DNA of 64,000 nucleotides from NCBI GenBank assembly GCA_027490195.1, contig JAIXYN010000008.1, positions 62,001 to 126,000 on the forward strand. Direction: 5' to 3'. The stretch comes from Verrucomicrobiaceae bacterium. GTDB taxonomy: Bacteria; Verrucomicrobiota; Verrucomicrobiia; Verrucomicrobiales; Verrucomicrobiaceae. The position numbers and the translations under genes were made by a program. Shown here piece by piece: positions 42,846 through 51,134 of this stretch. The notes under the pieces are model-generated. The model worked only from the letters and a program-made list of their open reading frames with translations. It was not told the DNA's origin and did no database searches. Within the stretch, counting starts at the first letter, position 1, and every line of letters begins with the position of its first letter.

Positions 42846-45692
42846 GGTGTTTATCCTCTGTTTGTTGTTGGTTGCGTTGTTGTTTTGTTTTGCCGCGGAC
42901 GCGCTTTTGGCACTTTCACGGACACTTTTTCCTGCGGCAGCCGGAGCGGCGGCACGCTTTTCTTCGATCGCGGCCTGCGCTGCGGCAAGGCGTGCAACCG
43001 GGACTCGGAAAGGACTGCAACTCACATACGTGAGGCCTGCACGGTGGCAGAATTTGACGCTCTCAGGATCGCCGCCGTGTTCACCGCAGATGCCCAGTTT
43101 GATGTCGGGCTTGGTCTTGCGGCCTTTTTCGATGGCGATATTGATGAGCTGGCCAACACCGGTTTGATCCAGAGTAGCAAAGGGGTTCTTCTTGAAGATT
43201 TCGTTCTCCGTGTAGGGCATCAGGAAGCTGCCCATGTCATCACGGCTGATGCCAAGCGCAGTCTGCGTGAGGTCATTGGTGCCGAAGCTGAAGAACTGTG
43301 CGGTCTCGGCGATTTCATCTGCCGTGAGAGCTCCACGCGGCACCTCAATCATGGTGCCGACAAGATAGTCGAGCTTAATTTTTTTCTCAGCCATCACTTC
43401 TTTTGCCACTTTATGCACGATTTCCACCTGCAGGTCGAGTTCTTTCTTGAAACCGACAAGAGGAATCATCACTTCAGGCTTCACCTTGATCTTCAGCTTG
43501 GCCACATCTGCGGCGGCTTCAAAGATTGCGCGGGCCTGCATCTCGGTGATCTCAGGATAAGCGATGCCAAGACGGCAGCCGCGATGTCCGAGCATCGGAT
43601 TGAACTCATGCAGAGCAGCAATACGTGCGATGACTTTTTCAACCGGCACGCCCATTTTCTTGGCGAGTTCAGTCTGCGCTTTTTCATCATGCGGCACGAA
43701 CTCGTGAAGCGGAGGATCAAGCAGACGGATGGTGGCAGGAAGTCCTTTGAGCTCCTTGAAGATGCCGGTGAAGTCATCACGCTGATATGGCAGCAACTTG
43801 GCGAGCGCCTTTTTGCGATCAGCCACGTTGTCAGCCAGAATCATTTCACGCACGGCGTCAATGCGGTCACCTTCAAAGAACATGTGCTCTGTGCGGGTGA
43901 GGCCGATGCCCTGCGCACCGAATGCAATGGCGTTCTGCGTCTGCTCCGGATTGTCGGCGTTCGTGCGAACCTGCATGCGCGTGGCCTTGCCGCACCAGAT
44001 CATGAGCTGCTGGAAGCTCTTGAATTTTTCAGTGGCCTGAGCGGCCTTGTCGCCACTGATCATGCCAGTGATGATTTCGGAAGGAGCGGTCTTCAGCTCG
44101 CCACCGTAAACAATACCACTGGTGCCGTCGATGGAGAGGAAGTCACCTTCTTTGAAGGTCTGCCCTGCAACGGTGACCGTCTTCTTGTCATAATCGATCT
44201 CCAGAGCGGCAGCGCCGCAAATGCAAACCTTGCCCATCTGACGAGCGACCAGAGCGGCGTGGGATGAAACACCACCGCGTGCGGTCAGAATGCCTTCAGC
44301 AGCGATCATGCCGCGAAGATCTTCAGGGCTGGTTTCGTTGCGGACGAGGAGAACCTTCTCACCTCTTGCTTCAGCAAGAACTGCGCGGTCGGCATTGAGG
44401 TAGATCTTGCCGGAGGCTGCGCCAGGGCCGGCTGGAAGGCCAGTAGCGATAGCCTTGGCCTTCTTGACGTCTGCGATGTCGAAGATCGGAGCGAGGAGCT
44501 GCTCGAGCTGATCCGCAGGATTGCGCAGCACGGCGGTTTCCCAGTCGATGAGCTTTTCCTTCACCATGTCGATGGAGAACTTCAGAGCGGCGGCGGCGGT
44601 ACGCTTGCCATTGCGGGTCTGCAGCATGAACAGCTTGCCTTCCTGAATGGTGAACTCGATGTCCTGCACATCCTTGAAATGCTTCTCAAGCTTCTGGCGG
44701 ACGACGAGCAGTTCTGCATAGGACTTCGGCATCTGCTTCTTGAGCTCAATCACAGGCTCTGGAGTGCGCACGCCGGCGACGACGTCTTCACCTTGGGCAT
44801 TGATGAGGAACTCACCGTAGAATTCATTGGCACCGTTGGCAGGATTGCGGGTGAATGCCACGCCGGAGCCGGAGGTCGGGCCGGTGTTGCCGAACACCAT
44901 GGCCTGCACGTTCACAGCAGTGCCCCACTCAGCAGGGATGTTGTACTTGCGGCGATACACGATCGCACGGTCATTCATCCATGAGCCGAAGACAGCGCCA
45001 GCGGCGCCACGAAGCTGATCCCATGGATCGCTCGGGAAAGTTTTGCCGGTGCGGTCTTTGACGAGCTGCTTGAAGCGCTTCACCAGTTCTTTCTGGTCAT
45101 CAGCGGTCAGTTCGCTGTCCACGATGTCCTTGTGATAGACTTCATGCTTGAAGTTTTCGATGACCACTTCAAACGGCTCATGGTCTTCACCTTCGAGCTT
45201 CTGCACGCCGAGGACGACGTCACCATACATCTGAACGAAGCGGCGGTAGCAGTCCCAGGCGAATCGTTCATTGTTAGTGGCAGCCGTGAGCGAGAGGACG
45301 GTTTGATCATTCAGACCCAGGTTGAGGATGGTGTCCATCATGCCGGGCATGGAGTCACGCGCACCGGAACGCACGGCAACGAGGAGCGGGAAGCCTTTGG
45401 CGTCACCGAACTTGTAGCCCATGATTTTTTCCATGCCCTTGACTGCGGCTTCCATCTGCGACTGCAACGAGGACGGATAGGTTTTCTTGTTCTCGTAAAA
45501 GTAGGTGCAGACCTCTGTGCTGATGGTGAACCCGGGAGGAACAGGAAGGCCGATGCGGCTCATCTCTGCGAGATTGGCGCCCTTGCCGCCCAACAATGCT
45601 TTCATGGAACCATCACCGTCTGATTTTCCTGGTCCGAAAAAGTAAACGTACTTCTTTTTGTCTGCGCTGCCCTTGGATGCTGTCTTTGCCAT
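42735..45692 (-). CDS. ppdK: Pyruvate, phosphate dikinase with lysine/alanine-rich C-terminal tail
   Basis: 985 residues from the ATG at 45692. Interconverts pyruvate, ATP and phosphate with PEP, AMP and pyrophosphate. Domains: N-terminal nucleotide-binding ([47 protein letters not shown]), the phosphohistidine domain ([19 protein letters not shown]) and a C-terminal PEP/pyruvate barrel ([44 protein letters not shown]). The normal end ([18 protein letters not shown]) is at about 908. The frame then runs on through 40 residues (ending [13 protein letters not shown]) into an Ala/Lys-rich tail (950-985) that looks like a small histone-H1-like protein. It has its own divergent promoter region upstream. 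Confidence 0.9.
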   Translation of the reverse strand: MAKTASKGSADKKKYVYFFGPGKSDGDGSMKALLGGKGANLAEMSRIGLPVPPGFTISTEVCTYFYENKKTYPSSLQSQMEAAVKGMEKIMGYKFGDAKGFPLLVAVRSGARDSMPGMMDTILNLGLNDQTVLSLTAATNNERFAWDCYRRFVQMYGDVVLGVQKLEGEDHEPFEVVIENFKHEVYHKDIVDSELTADDQKELVKRFKQLVKDRTGKTFPSDPWDQLRGAAGAVFGSWMNDRAIVYRRKYNIPAEWGTAVNVQAMVFGNTGPTSGSGVAFTRNPANGANEFYGEFLINAQGEDVVAGVRTPEPVIELKKQMPKSYAELLVVRQKLEKHFKDVQDIEFTIQEGKLFMLQTRNGKRTAAAALKFSIDMVKEKLIDWETAVLRNPADQLEQLLAPIFDIADVKKAKAIATGLPAGPGAASGKIYLNADRAVLAEARGEKVLLVRNETSPEDLRGMIAAEGILTARGGVSSHAALVARQMGKVCICGAAALEIDYDKKTVTVAGQTFKEGDFLSIDGTSGIVYGGELKTAPSEIITGMISGDKAAQATEKFKSFQQLMIWCGKATRMQVRTNADNPEQTQNAIAFGAQGIGLTRTEHMFFEGDRIDAVREMILADNVADRKKALAKLLPYQRDDFTGIFKELKGLPATIRLLDPPLHEFVPHDEKAQTELAKKMGVPVEKVIARIAALHEFNPMLGHRGCRLGIAYPEITEMQARAIFEAAADVAKLKIKVKPEVMIPLVGFKKELDLQVEIVHKVAKEVMAEKKIKLDYLVGTMIEVPRGALTADEIAETAQFFSFGTNDLTQTALGISRDDMGSFLMPYTENEIFKKNPFATLDQTGVGQLINIAIEKGRKTKPDIKLGICGEHGGDPESVKFCHRAGLTYVSCSPFRVPVARLAAAQAAIEEKRAAAPAAAGKSVRESAKSASAAKQNNNATNNKQRINTMAKKAAKKAAKKAPAKKAAKKAAPAKKVAKKAAKKK

Positions 45693-45774
45693 ATGAGATA
45701 TTTCGAATCGTCTGATGCGATCCGTGGTTGTGTGTGTGTTCAGTGGGGATTGAAGCGCGGATTTAAATCGTTGC

Positions 45775-45802
45775 AGTATATGATGCAAGCATTAGTTGAC
45801 AA
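45775..45802 (-). promoter_or_regulatory. Predicted ppdK promoter (TTGTCA-16-TATACT)
   Basis: On the minus strand TTGTCA (45797-45802) and TATACT (45775-45780) are 16 bp apart, giving a leader of about 75 nt before the ppdK ATG. Near-consensus sequence and AT-rich surroundings support it. Confidence 0.55.
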
Positions 45803-45898
45803 TCAAAGCCCGCGATGAATGCGGCGCATTGTGGCTCACAGTGATCATGGTTCACCTTGTCCGCAGCCGTCGAAGTTGGCGCTTGTTCATGACAAGTA

Positions 45899-45927
45899 TT
45901 GACGTGACGACGCAAAAACGATTAAAT
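45899..45927 (+). promoter_or_regulatory. Predicted pseudopilin promoter (TTGACG-17-TTAAAT)
   Basis: TTGACG (45899-45904) is followed 17 bp later by TTAAAT (45922-45927), in the only AT-rich part of this spacer, about 78 bp before the ATG at 46005. The -10 box is weak. Confidence 0.4.
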
Positions 45928-46004
45928 ACTCCAGCGGAACGACGACTATTTTTTGAGCCCGCTGCGTTCCTGGCACCTGTCATATACAAACCCAACCGAA
46001 GATC

Positions 46005-46673
46005 ATGAAAATCAAACCTTGTTCCAACTCAATTATACGAGCGGGCTTTACGCTCATCGAACTGCTGGTGGTGATCACCATCATAGCCGTGCTTGCAGGT
46101 CTGGTCACATCCCAGGCCACCAAGATGATGGCAGATGGGAGAAAGCTGCAGGTGCAGACCGTTCTCAAAGATTTGCGCATAGCCATCTCAAGCTATCAGG
46201 TCGAATACAACCGCTACCCGGTGAATGCCAGCCTGCTCAGCGCCGCATCTTCCGGCGAGGACGTGCCGGCTTTGCAGACGGATGAGAACAGTGGCATTGT
46301 CGGAGCTCTGACAACCCTGACATCATCCGCAAGCAGTGGAGCAGGTGGTGGCAGCGGAGCCGTCAACCTGAACCCCAAGAACATCAAATTCATCGACCTC
46401 CCGATCGCCAGGAATGGCAAGTTTGGTCTGGTCAACGCCCAGCCTCCCTATCGGCTGGTCGATCTCTGGGGCTCCGTTTATCAGGTGCTGATTGATTCCA
46501 ATGGCGATCTGCAAGTAAACAATCCAGATTTGGGCAACTCGGATCCCAAAATTTCTGCCAACGTCATCAGCCCACCACCACAAAAGCTTCCTTTAGAAGT
46601 CGCGATCTACAGCTGGGGCCAGGACTTGAAGCCCCAGACCCAGGATGACGTTGTGTCCTGGCGCTCCAAGTAA
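46005..46673 (+). CDS. Type II secretion/type IV pilus pseudopilin, GspG-like
   Basis: 222 residues. The prepilin cleavage site is AG|FTLIELLVV (cut after Gly14), with Glu at mature position 5 and a hydrophobic helix (ITIIAVLAGLV) for assembly into a pseudopilus. A helical stalk (KMMADGRKLQVQTVLKDLRIAISSYQVEYNRYPV) precedes a C-terminal globular domain with a long Ser/Gly-rich loop (SSASSGAGGGSGAV). LVDLWGSVYQV is like the conserved Asp-Pro/Trp-Gly region of GspG. No other secretion genes lie beside it. Verrucomicrobiota carry many orphan pseudopilin-like genes, so the role is uncertain. A strong terminator follows. Confidence 0.85.
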   Translation: MKIKPCSNSIIRAGFTLIELLVVITIIAVLAGLVTSQATKMMADGRKLQVQTVLKDLRIAISSYQVEYNRYPVNASLLSAASSGEDVPALQTDENSGIVGALTTLTSSASSGAGGGSGAVNLNPKNIKFIDLPIARNGKFGLVNAQPPYRLVDLWGSVYQVLIDSNGDLQVNNPDLGNSDPKISANVISPPPQKLPLEVAIYSWGQDLKPQTQDDVVSWRSK

Positions 46674-46699
46674 GAACCCGACATCAATTCATTTGAGAG

Positions 46700-46727
46700 G
46701 CGCAGCGGCAAACCGCTGCGCTTTTTT
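46700..46727 (+). terminator. Rho-independent terminator after the pseudopilin gene
   Basis: GCGCAGCGG (46700-46708), loop CAAA, CCGCTGCGC (46713-46721), then TTTTTT. A perfect 9 bp GC-rich stem with a T-run, 27 bp after the stop codon. Confidence 0.92.
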
Positions 46728-46736
46728 ATGCCTTGA

Positions 46737-47237
46737 TCAGGCGCGCTGCGCGAGCAGTTCACCCGCCTTGGCGGGATCGACCCTCTCATAGAAGTCATCC
46801 TCGATCATGCAGACCGGGCCAAAACCGCAGCTCGCAAGACACTCGGCAAATTCAATGCTGTACTTGCCATCCGCACTCACGGCGATGGGGTGATGGTGAT
46901 CGGTGTGAGAACGGTCGATGTTGCCGGCTTTGCAGAGCGCGTCCATCAACTCATAGCTCCCAGCCATGGCACATGAGAGCGTGCGGCACACTCGAATGTG
47001 GTACTTGCCGGGGGCGGCTTGACGGAAACCCGGATAAAAGGTGACCACTTCGAGCACTTGAATCGGCTCCAGAGAGAGCTTGGCAGCCACCCAATTCACA
47101 GCCTCATCACTGATGAAGCGGAAATGTTCCTGCACCAGATGCAACAGGGGGAGGACGGCGCTGCGCTTGGAAACGGGATAATGCGAGATCGCCTCGTCCA
47201 TGCGTTTTTCCAATTCGGCTGGAACTTCAAAGGCCAT
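46737..47237 (-). CDS. nuoE: NADH-quinone oxidoreductase subunit E (2Fe-2S)
   Basis: 166 residues. Carries cluster N1a in the NADH-dehydrogenase module of complex I. Ligands are Cys84 and Cys89 in VCRTLSC, and Cys133 and Cys137 in CLASC, all present. The N-terminal helical domain includes HFRFISDEAVNWVAAKLSL and VTFYPGFR. Between the two ligand pairs there is a His-rich insertion (NIDRSHTDHHHPIAVSADG), longer than in many relatives. It lies 36 bp downstream of nuoD on the same strand; the partner nuoF is not next to it. Confidence 0.94.
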   Translation of the reverse strand: MAFEVPAELEKRMDEAISHYPVSKRSAVLPLLHLVQEHFRFISDEAVNWVAAKLSLEPIQVLEVVTFYPGFRQAAPGKYHIRVCRTLSCAMAGSYELMDALCKAGNIDRSHTDHHHPIAVSADGKYSIEFAECLASCGFGPVCMIEDDFYERVDPAKAGELLAQRA

Positions 47238-47273
47238 GCGGGGAGTGTCTCGGATGAAAAGGGTTAGGATGAA

Positions 47274-48533
47274 TCAGCGGTCGCATTCGCCCATGACGAA
47301 GTCCAGGCTGCCAAGCACTGCAGGAATGTCACTGAGCATGTGGCCGGGGATCAGCTTGGAGATGATGCTGAGATTGAGAAAGGAAGGGGCGCGAATTTTC
47401 AAGCGATGAGGGACTCCGCCGCCCGTGCTGTTGATGTAGAAGCCAAGTTCGCCCTTGGGATTTTCGGCGGCAAAATAAACTTCTCCCGCAGGAGCATCGA
47501 TGCCCTGAGTGGAGATGATGAAGTGGTGGATAAGCTCCTCCATTTTCATCAGCACTTTTTCTTTCTTGGGCAGGAGTCCTTTGGCGTCAGCCACGTTGAT
47601 CGGACCTTCGGGCAAGGTGGCGAGCACCTGCCTGAGGATGCGCACGCTCTGGCGCATCTCCTCCATGCGCACGAGATATCGATCATAGCAGTCGCCCTTG
47701 GTGCCGACAGGCACGTCGAACTCATACTTGTCGTAATCGAGATAGGGATGCGCCTTGCGCAGGTCATGTTCGACGCCCGACCCGCGCAGATTTGGCCCGG
47801 TGAGACCGTAGCCGATGGCATCTGCTTTGGAGATCACCCCGATGTCCTGCGTGCGGTCGATGAAAATGCGATTGCGCGAGAGCAGCTTGTCGATCTCATC
47901 GATCACGGGTTCCAACTGATCGAGAAAGGTTTTCACAGCACCGACAAAGCCATCCGGCAAATCGCGGATCTGCCCACCCACACGAGTGTAGCTGGTGGTG
48001 AAGCGTGCGCCAGTGAGCTGCTCGCACAGATTGTAGATCTTTTCGCGCTCGGTGAAGGTGTAGAGGAAGACGGTCATCGCGCCGACATCCATGGCAAACA
48101 CCCCGACTCCGAGCATGTGGGCAGAAATGCGGGCCAGCTCGCAGCAGATCACGCGGATGGCGCGGCCACGCTCAGGCACTTCCCAGCCCATGAGCTTTTC
48201 CACGGCAAGGGCATAAGCCACGTTATTCGCCAGCGGCGCTAGATAGTCCAACCGGTCCGTGTAAGGCACGAACTGGTTGTAGTGCATGTTTTCAGCGATT
48301 TTTTCGTCACCACGATGCAGGAAGCCGACATCAGGATCGCACTTGGTGATGATCTCGCCGTCCAGTTCCAGAATCAGGCGCAGCACGCCATGTGTCGCGG
48401 GATGGCTGGGCCCCATGTTGAGCACCAATTTCTCTCCGACAATGTCCGTCGTAGCTTCTTCCACGGCTTCGAGCTGCCGGGCCGCTTTGGCGGCGGTATC
48501 CGGGGCCTCGTATTCTCGGGTGACAGTGGGCAT
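47274..48533 (-). CDS. nuoD: NADH-quinone oxidoreductase subunit D (49 kDa)
   Basis: 419 residues. Forms the quinone-binding site with NuoB. Family blocks are LNMGPSHPATHGVLRLILELDGE, with the His of the quinone pocket, DPDVGFLHRGDEKIAE, YTDRLDYLAP, TSYTRVGGQIRDLPDGF and the C-terminal IPAVLGSLDFVMGECDR. There is no NuoC fusion: the first 30 residues are a short polar leader. The gene is the first of a nuoDE unit; its usual upstream partner nuoC is replaced by a promoter with the same palindromic operator as nuoI. Confidence 0.95.
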   Translation of the reverse strand: MPTVTREYEAPDTAAKAARQLEAVEEATTDIVGEKLVLNMGPSHPATHGVLRLILELDGEIITKCDPDVGFLHRGDEKIAENMHYNQFVPYTDRLDYLAPLANNVAYALAVEKLMGWEVPERGRAIRVICCELARISAHMLGVGVFAMDVGAMTVFLYTFTEREKIYNLCEQLTGARFTTSYTRVGGQIRDLPDGFVGAVKTFLDQLEPVIDEIDKLLSRNRIFIDRTQDIGVISKADAIGYGLTGPNLRGSGVEHDLRKAHPYLDYDKYEFDVPVGTKGDCYDRYLVRMEEMRQSVRILRQVLATLPEGPINVADAKGLLPKKEKVLMKMEELIHHFIISTQGIDAPAGEVYFAAENPKGELGFYINSTGGGVPHRLKIRAPSFLNLSIISKLIPGHMLSDIPAVLGSLDFVMGECDR

Positions 48534-48568
48534 GAAAAGCAGGGGGCTGGTAGCGTGCGTGAGGAGTA

Positions 48569-48596
48569 TCTATCTACGCTGCCCAAAGAGCGGCAA
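48569..48596 (-). promoter_or_regulatory. Predicted nuoD promoter (TTGCCG-16-GATAGA)
   Basis: On the minus strand TTGCCG (48591-48596) and GATAGA (48569-48574) are 16 bp apart, 35 bp before the nuoD start. It matches the nuoI promoter module in -35 sequence, spacer length and distance to the operator. Confidence 0.55.
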
Positions 48597-48603
48597 GGCG
48601 ATT

Positions 48604-48621
48604 TTGTGAAAAATTTCACAA
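48604..48621. promoter_or_regulatory. Rex/CRP-type palindromic operator upstream of nuoD
   Basis: TTGTGAAAAATTTCACAA, identical over 18 bp to the site before nuoI (18875..18892), 71 bp upstream of the nuoD ATG and 7 bp upstream of the -35 box. It lies in the 195 bp spacer shared with the divergent gene at 48729, so it could affect that gene too. Confidence 0.7.
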
Positions 48622-48728
48622 GCGCGGTCAAAACGCCCCCTCTTACTCCTTTTCTGAGGGTAGGGATCGGGGGAGAAACGTGCCTGAAGTTGCCCTCAGG
48701 CCCGGTCTGGGACAAACTGATCCCGGAC

Positions 48729-49466
48729 ATGCGACACGCCCCATGCTTCAAACAACGCCTGCTTTTCCCAGCTTATGCCGGGGTTTGGCTGGCCGTGTCC
48801 GGGTGGGGACTTGCCCAGGGTGCGCCGCCTGCAGACGGTATCCAGGACGATACTCGGGCGCTCACCGCCGAAACCCACAGCGTCATTGCCGAGGAACTCA
48901 GACAGTTTTCCCAGGATTTGAAATGCGATGCGTGGATCCAAGCCACCAGTTTCATGCCTACGGGGCTCACCGTCCGCCGACAGGCCCAGGTCACAAGACG
49001 TGAATGGAGCGCGACGCGGCCTGCCGTATTGATGACCTACGACCGTGCCACCGACAGCAACGCAATGTCCTTCTCCCCAGATTTTTGGGAACGCTACCCG
49101 GCGGCCGAGCTCGTGGAGATCATGCAGGAAACACGCCGCATTCAGGCGGATACGAAACTCGCCCTCGAAGAACGGCTCGCACAGGCCACGCGCTACTGGA
49201 TTGACCGGCTGCGCAGCATGGAAAGCGTACGGCTGAGGCAGTCGCTCTGGCTCCAACGAGGTGAAAAGCAGTTCGCCATGGCCATTCCAGCTTTGCTCGC
49301 AGGAGGTGCCGTGGTCTTTGCCTTGCTCGGGTTCCTTTCTCGGCGGCGCACTTCTCGTGCGGACCGTCGTTTTCTGTTCCCAGAGGTGCAGGTGGGCATG
49401 CGCTTCGGTGCAGCCTATGGCGGAGGTGTGACATCTGAGATCAAAACGAATGCCGGGGTCCAATGA
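48729..49466 (+). CDS. Secreted/membrane-anchored protein, possibly TPM-domain like
   Basis: 245 residues from the ATG at 48729; the frame is open upstream over nuoD but that part is antisense to nuoD. A signal-peptide-like segment (RLLFPAYAGVWLAVSGWGLAQG) and one C-terminal membrane helix (FAMAIPALLAGGAVVFALLGFL) are followed by RRRTSRADRR. The domain between (about 35-180), with AVLMTYDRATDSNAMSFSPDFWERYP, vaguely resembles TPM domains of membrane-tethered proteins; that link is weak. It is divergent from nuoD, sharing the 195 bp spacer with the operator. Confidence 0.6.
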   Translation: MRHAPCFKQRLLFPAYAGVWLAVSGWGLAQGAPPADGIQDDTRALTAETHSVIAEELRQFSQDLKCDAWIQATSFMPTGLTVRRQAQVTRREWSATRPAVLMTYDRATDSNAMSFSPDFWERYPAAELVEIMQETRRIQADTKLALEERLAQATRYWIDRLRSMESVRLRQSLWLQRGEKQFAMAIPALLAGGAVVFALLGFLSRRRTSRADRRFLFPEVQVGMRFGAAYGGGVTSEIKTNAGVQ

Positions 49467-49473
49467 GGGCGTG

Positions 49474-49770
49474 TCATTCGTCCTCTGCCTGCGGCTCGTC
49501 CCCCTCTAGCTTGATCCCCATGTCCTCCAGCTTCTTATCCAGATCGACGACGTACTTCCAGGGAAGCTTTTTGCGCTGATACTTGCGGAAAAGCAGATCG
49601 CGCAGCTCCAGCCAGCGCTCTGGCGGCGGAGTTTCAAGCGGCATCCACTCCTCGCCATCGGGATGCGCATATCGAAACAGCCATTCGCGCGAGTTCCAGT
49701 AGGCGCGGATGTATTGTTTGCGGCCGTCTTCGAGACGTTCATGCCATTCGTGGATTTGGTTTTTGGTCAT
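49474..49770 (-). CDS. Small conserved hypothetical protein
   Basis: 98 residues from the ATG at 49770; the longer frame to 49926 overlaps the CPBP gene. Rich in Trp, Arg and Glu (ARG-type WHERLEDGRKQYIRAYWNSREW), no signal peptide or membrane segment, acidic C-terminus (LEGDEPQAEDE). No family is recognised. It is convergent with the gene at 48729 (7 bp between the stop codons) and divergent from the CPBP gene. Confidence 0.55.
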   Translation of the reverse strand: MTKNQIHEWHERLEDGRKQYIRAYWNSREWLFRYAHPDGEEWMPLETPPPERWLELRDLLFRKYQRKKLPWKYVVDLDKKLEDMGIKLEGDEPQAEDE

Positions 49771-49803
49771 TGAGAGCGCGCAGGATGCGCTAGTATTGCT
49801 CCC

Positions 49804-50742
49804 ATGCAAGCCGCCAGCCCAGGCAGTTCCCCTGCCCTGCCGAAACTCCTGCTCTATCTTTTCGCCGTCATGCTCGGCGGTGCGGTGCTGTCCGCACCGC
49901 TTTTTCACTTCGGCAAAGCTGTCCATGGCTGGTTTTCCACCTCTTCATGGCATGACGTAGGTCTGGTGAAGTGGCTGCTCGCAGAAATCGAGCGGGCGCA
50001 GTTCACGCGTTATTTCAACCGGGCGGTGCTCGTCTGCGCCGTCGTTTTCATCTGGCCTTTCATGCGCTGGGTGCGGCTGGAGCGCACCCTGCTGCCCGCC
50101 TGGCGCCCGTTCAACACAGGGCTTAAACAATGGGCCGTCGGTTTTGTTCTGGCTGCGGGTCTGCTGCTCGCGCTTGGGTTCATTTTTCTCAAAATCGAAG
50201 CCTATCAACTGCGCCCCGACCCACGCTGGTGGAAGCTGGGAGAGCCCATCACCGCTGCACTCGGCGCTGGCATCGTGGAGGAGTTTTTCTTCCGTGGCCT
50301 GCTGCTGGGTCTGCTGCTGCGGACCATGACGGAGACGAAAGCACTGCTCTCACTCACCTTGGTCTTTGCCCTGGTGCATTTTCTCAAGCCACCGGAAGGC
50401 TGGCAGATCAGCGATGCCGACGTCACCTGGAGCAGTGGATTCCTCGTGCTCAGACAAATCGCCGCTGGATTTGGCGATGTGCATTTTCTCCTCGCTGAAT
50501 TTGCCACGCTCTTCGCCGTTGGCTGGGTGCTGGCCAAAGTACGCATGCAAACGGGGGCCTTGTGGGCCGGAATCGGCCTGCACGGAGGCTGGGTCTTCGG
50601 CCTGAAATACTTCAGCGCCCTCACCAACTATACGGAGAATTGGCTGCCATGGATCGGTGCCAATCTAAAAGTCGGGCTCATGCCACTGTGCACCGTCCTG
50701 CTCACCGGCTGGATCGCCACCCGTCTGCTGCGCGCGCGATAA
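49804..50742 (+). CDS. CPBP-family intramembrane metalloprotease
   Basis: 312 residues, about eight membrane helices. The CPBP (CAAX/Abi) motifs are EEFFFRG at 159-165 (catalytic Glu159/Glu160 and Arg164), a His in FALVHF (His192), and GLHGGWVFG with a further conserved His. Members cleave peptides in the membrane, for example in prenyl-protein processing or self-immunity to bacteriocins. The substrate is unknown here. It is followed by tRNA-Leu 50 bp downstream. Confidence 0.88.
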   Translation: MQAASPGSSPALPKLLLYLFAVMLGGAVLSAPLFHFGKAVHGWFSTSSWHDVGLVKWLLAEIERAQFTRYFNRAVLVCAVVFIWPFMRWVRLERTLLPAWRPFNTGLKQWAVGFVLAAGLLLALGFIFLKIEAYQLRPDPRWWKLGEPITAALGAGIVEEFFFRGLLLGLLLRTMTETKALLSLTLVFALVHFLKPPEGWQISDADVTWSSGFLVLRQIAAGFGDVHFLLAEFATLFAVGWVLAKVRMQTGALWAGIGLHGGWVFGLKYFSALTNYTENWLPWIGANLKVGLMPLCTVLLTGWIATRLLRAR

Positions 50743-50794
50743 TTCATTTGCAGCATGAACGTCCACACGGAATCATGCAGGCATGCAACTCCAT

Positions 50795-50876
50795 GCCGGA
50801 GTGGCGGAATTGGTAGACGCGCCAGACTTAGGATCTGGTTGGGAAACTAGTGCAGGTTCGAGTCCTGTCTCCGGCA
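50795..50876 (+). tRNA. tRNA-Leu (anticodon UAG)
   Basis: GCCGGAG (50795-50801) pairs with CTCCGGC (50869-50875), discriminator A at 50876. The anticodon arm is CCAGA-CTTAGGA-TCTGG with anticodon TAG, and the T-arm contains GGTTCGAGTCC. A long variable arm (GGGAAACTAGT-type) is as expected for leucine tRNAs. The CCA end is not encoded. Confidence 0.95.
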
Positions 50877-51134
50877 CTTGCTAAGGGACAACGATTTTGA
50901 AGGAGACCTCGCAAAAGTCGAGGGAACTGACCTTGGCCACTTTTGTGGTACAACTTGCACCATCAATGCATCAGATCTGCGACAGGGTGGCTTCCACGTG
51001 CCAGGATTGCAACAACGCCAAGGCATTCCTGTCCGCACAGCACTTTTCGAAATCGTCGGTGCTTCGGCTCTGTCCATCCGAGCCATCTCCGACGCCTAAG
51101 GCTCTACTAGCTGCAACTGCTCCACGGCATGTTT
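50877..51134. other. 258 bp spacer between tRNA-Leu and the giant gene
   Basis: No convincing gene. A frame of 73 codons leaves the tRNA (50878..51099) and an overlapping one of 85 codons (50897..51154) contains a CDRVASTCQDCNNAKAF patch; neither resembles a family I know. Such a stretch at the 3' end of a tRNA is a usual place for integration remnants, but no direct repeat of the tRNA end is visible here. Confidence 0.4.

Larger units (their letters stand above)
45693..46004. other. 312 bp divergent intergenic region ppdK / pseudopilin
   Basis: No gene is visible. It holds the predicted ppdK promoter (45775..45802) and the pseudopilin promoter (45899..45927). It also holds TTGCAgtatatgaTGCAA (45771-45788), an inverted repeat overlapping the ppdK -10 box that might be an operator, and a near-palindrome CTTGTTCATGACAAG (45882-45896). 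Confidence 0.5.

Noticed and set aside
47340-48242. A 300-codon plus-strand frame opposite nuoD
   Set aside because: nuoD on the other strand is unmistakable; long antisense frames are common in GC-rich coding DNA.
50847-51086. A minus-strand frame ending CRRQDSNLH over the tRNA
   Set aside because: This C-terminal sequence is the usual translation artefact of the antisense of a leucine tRNA.
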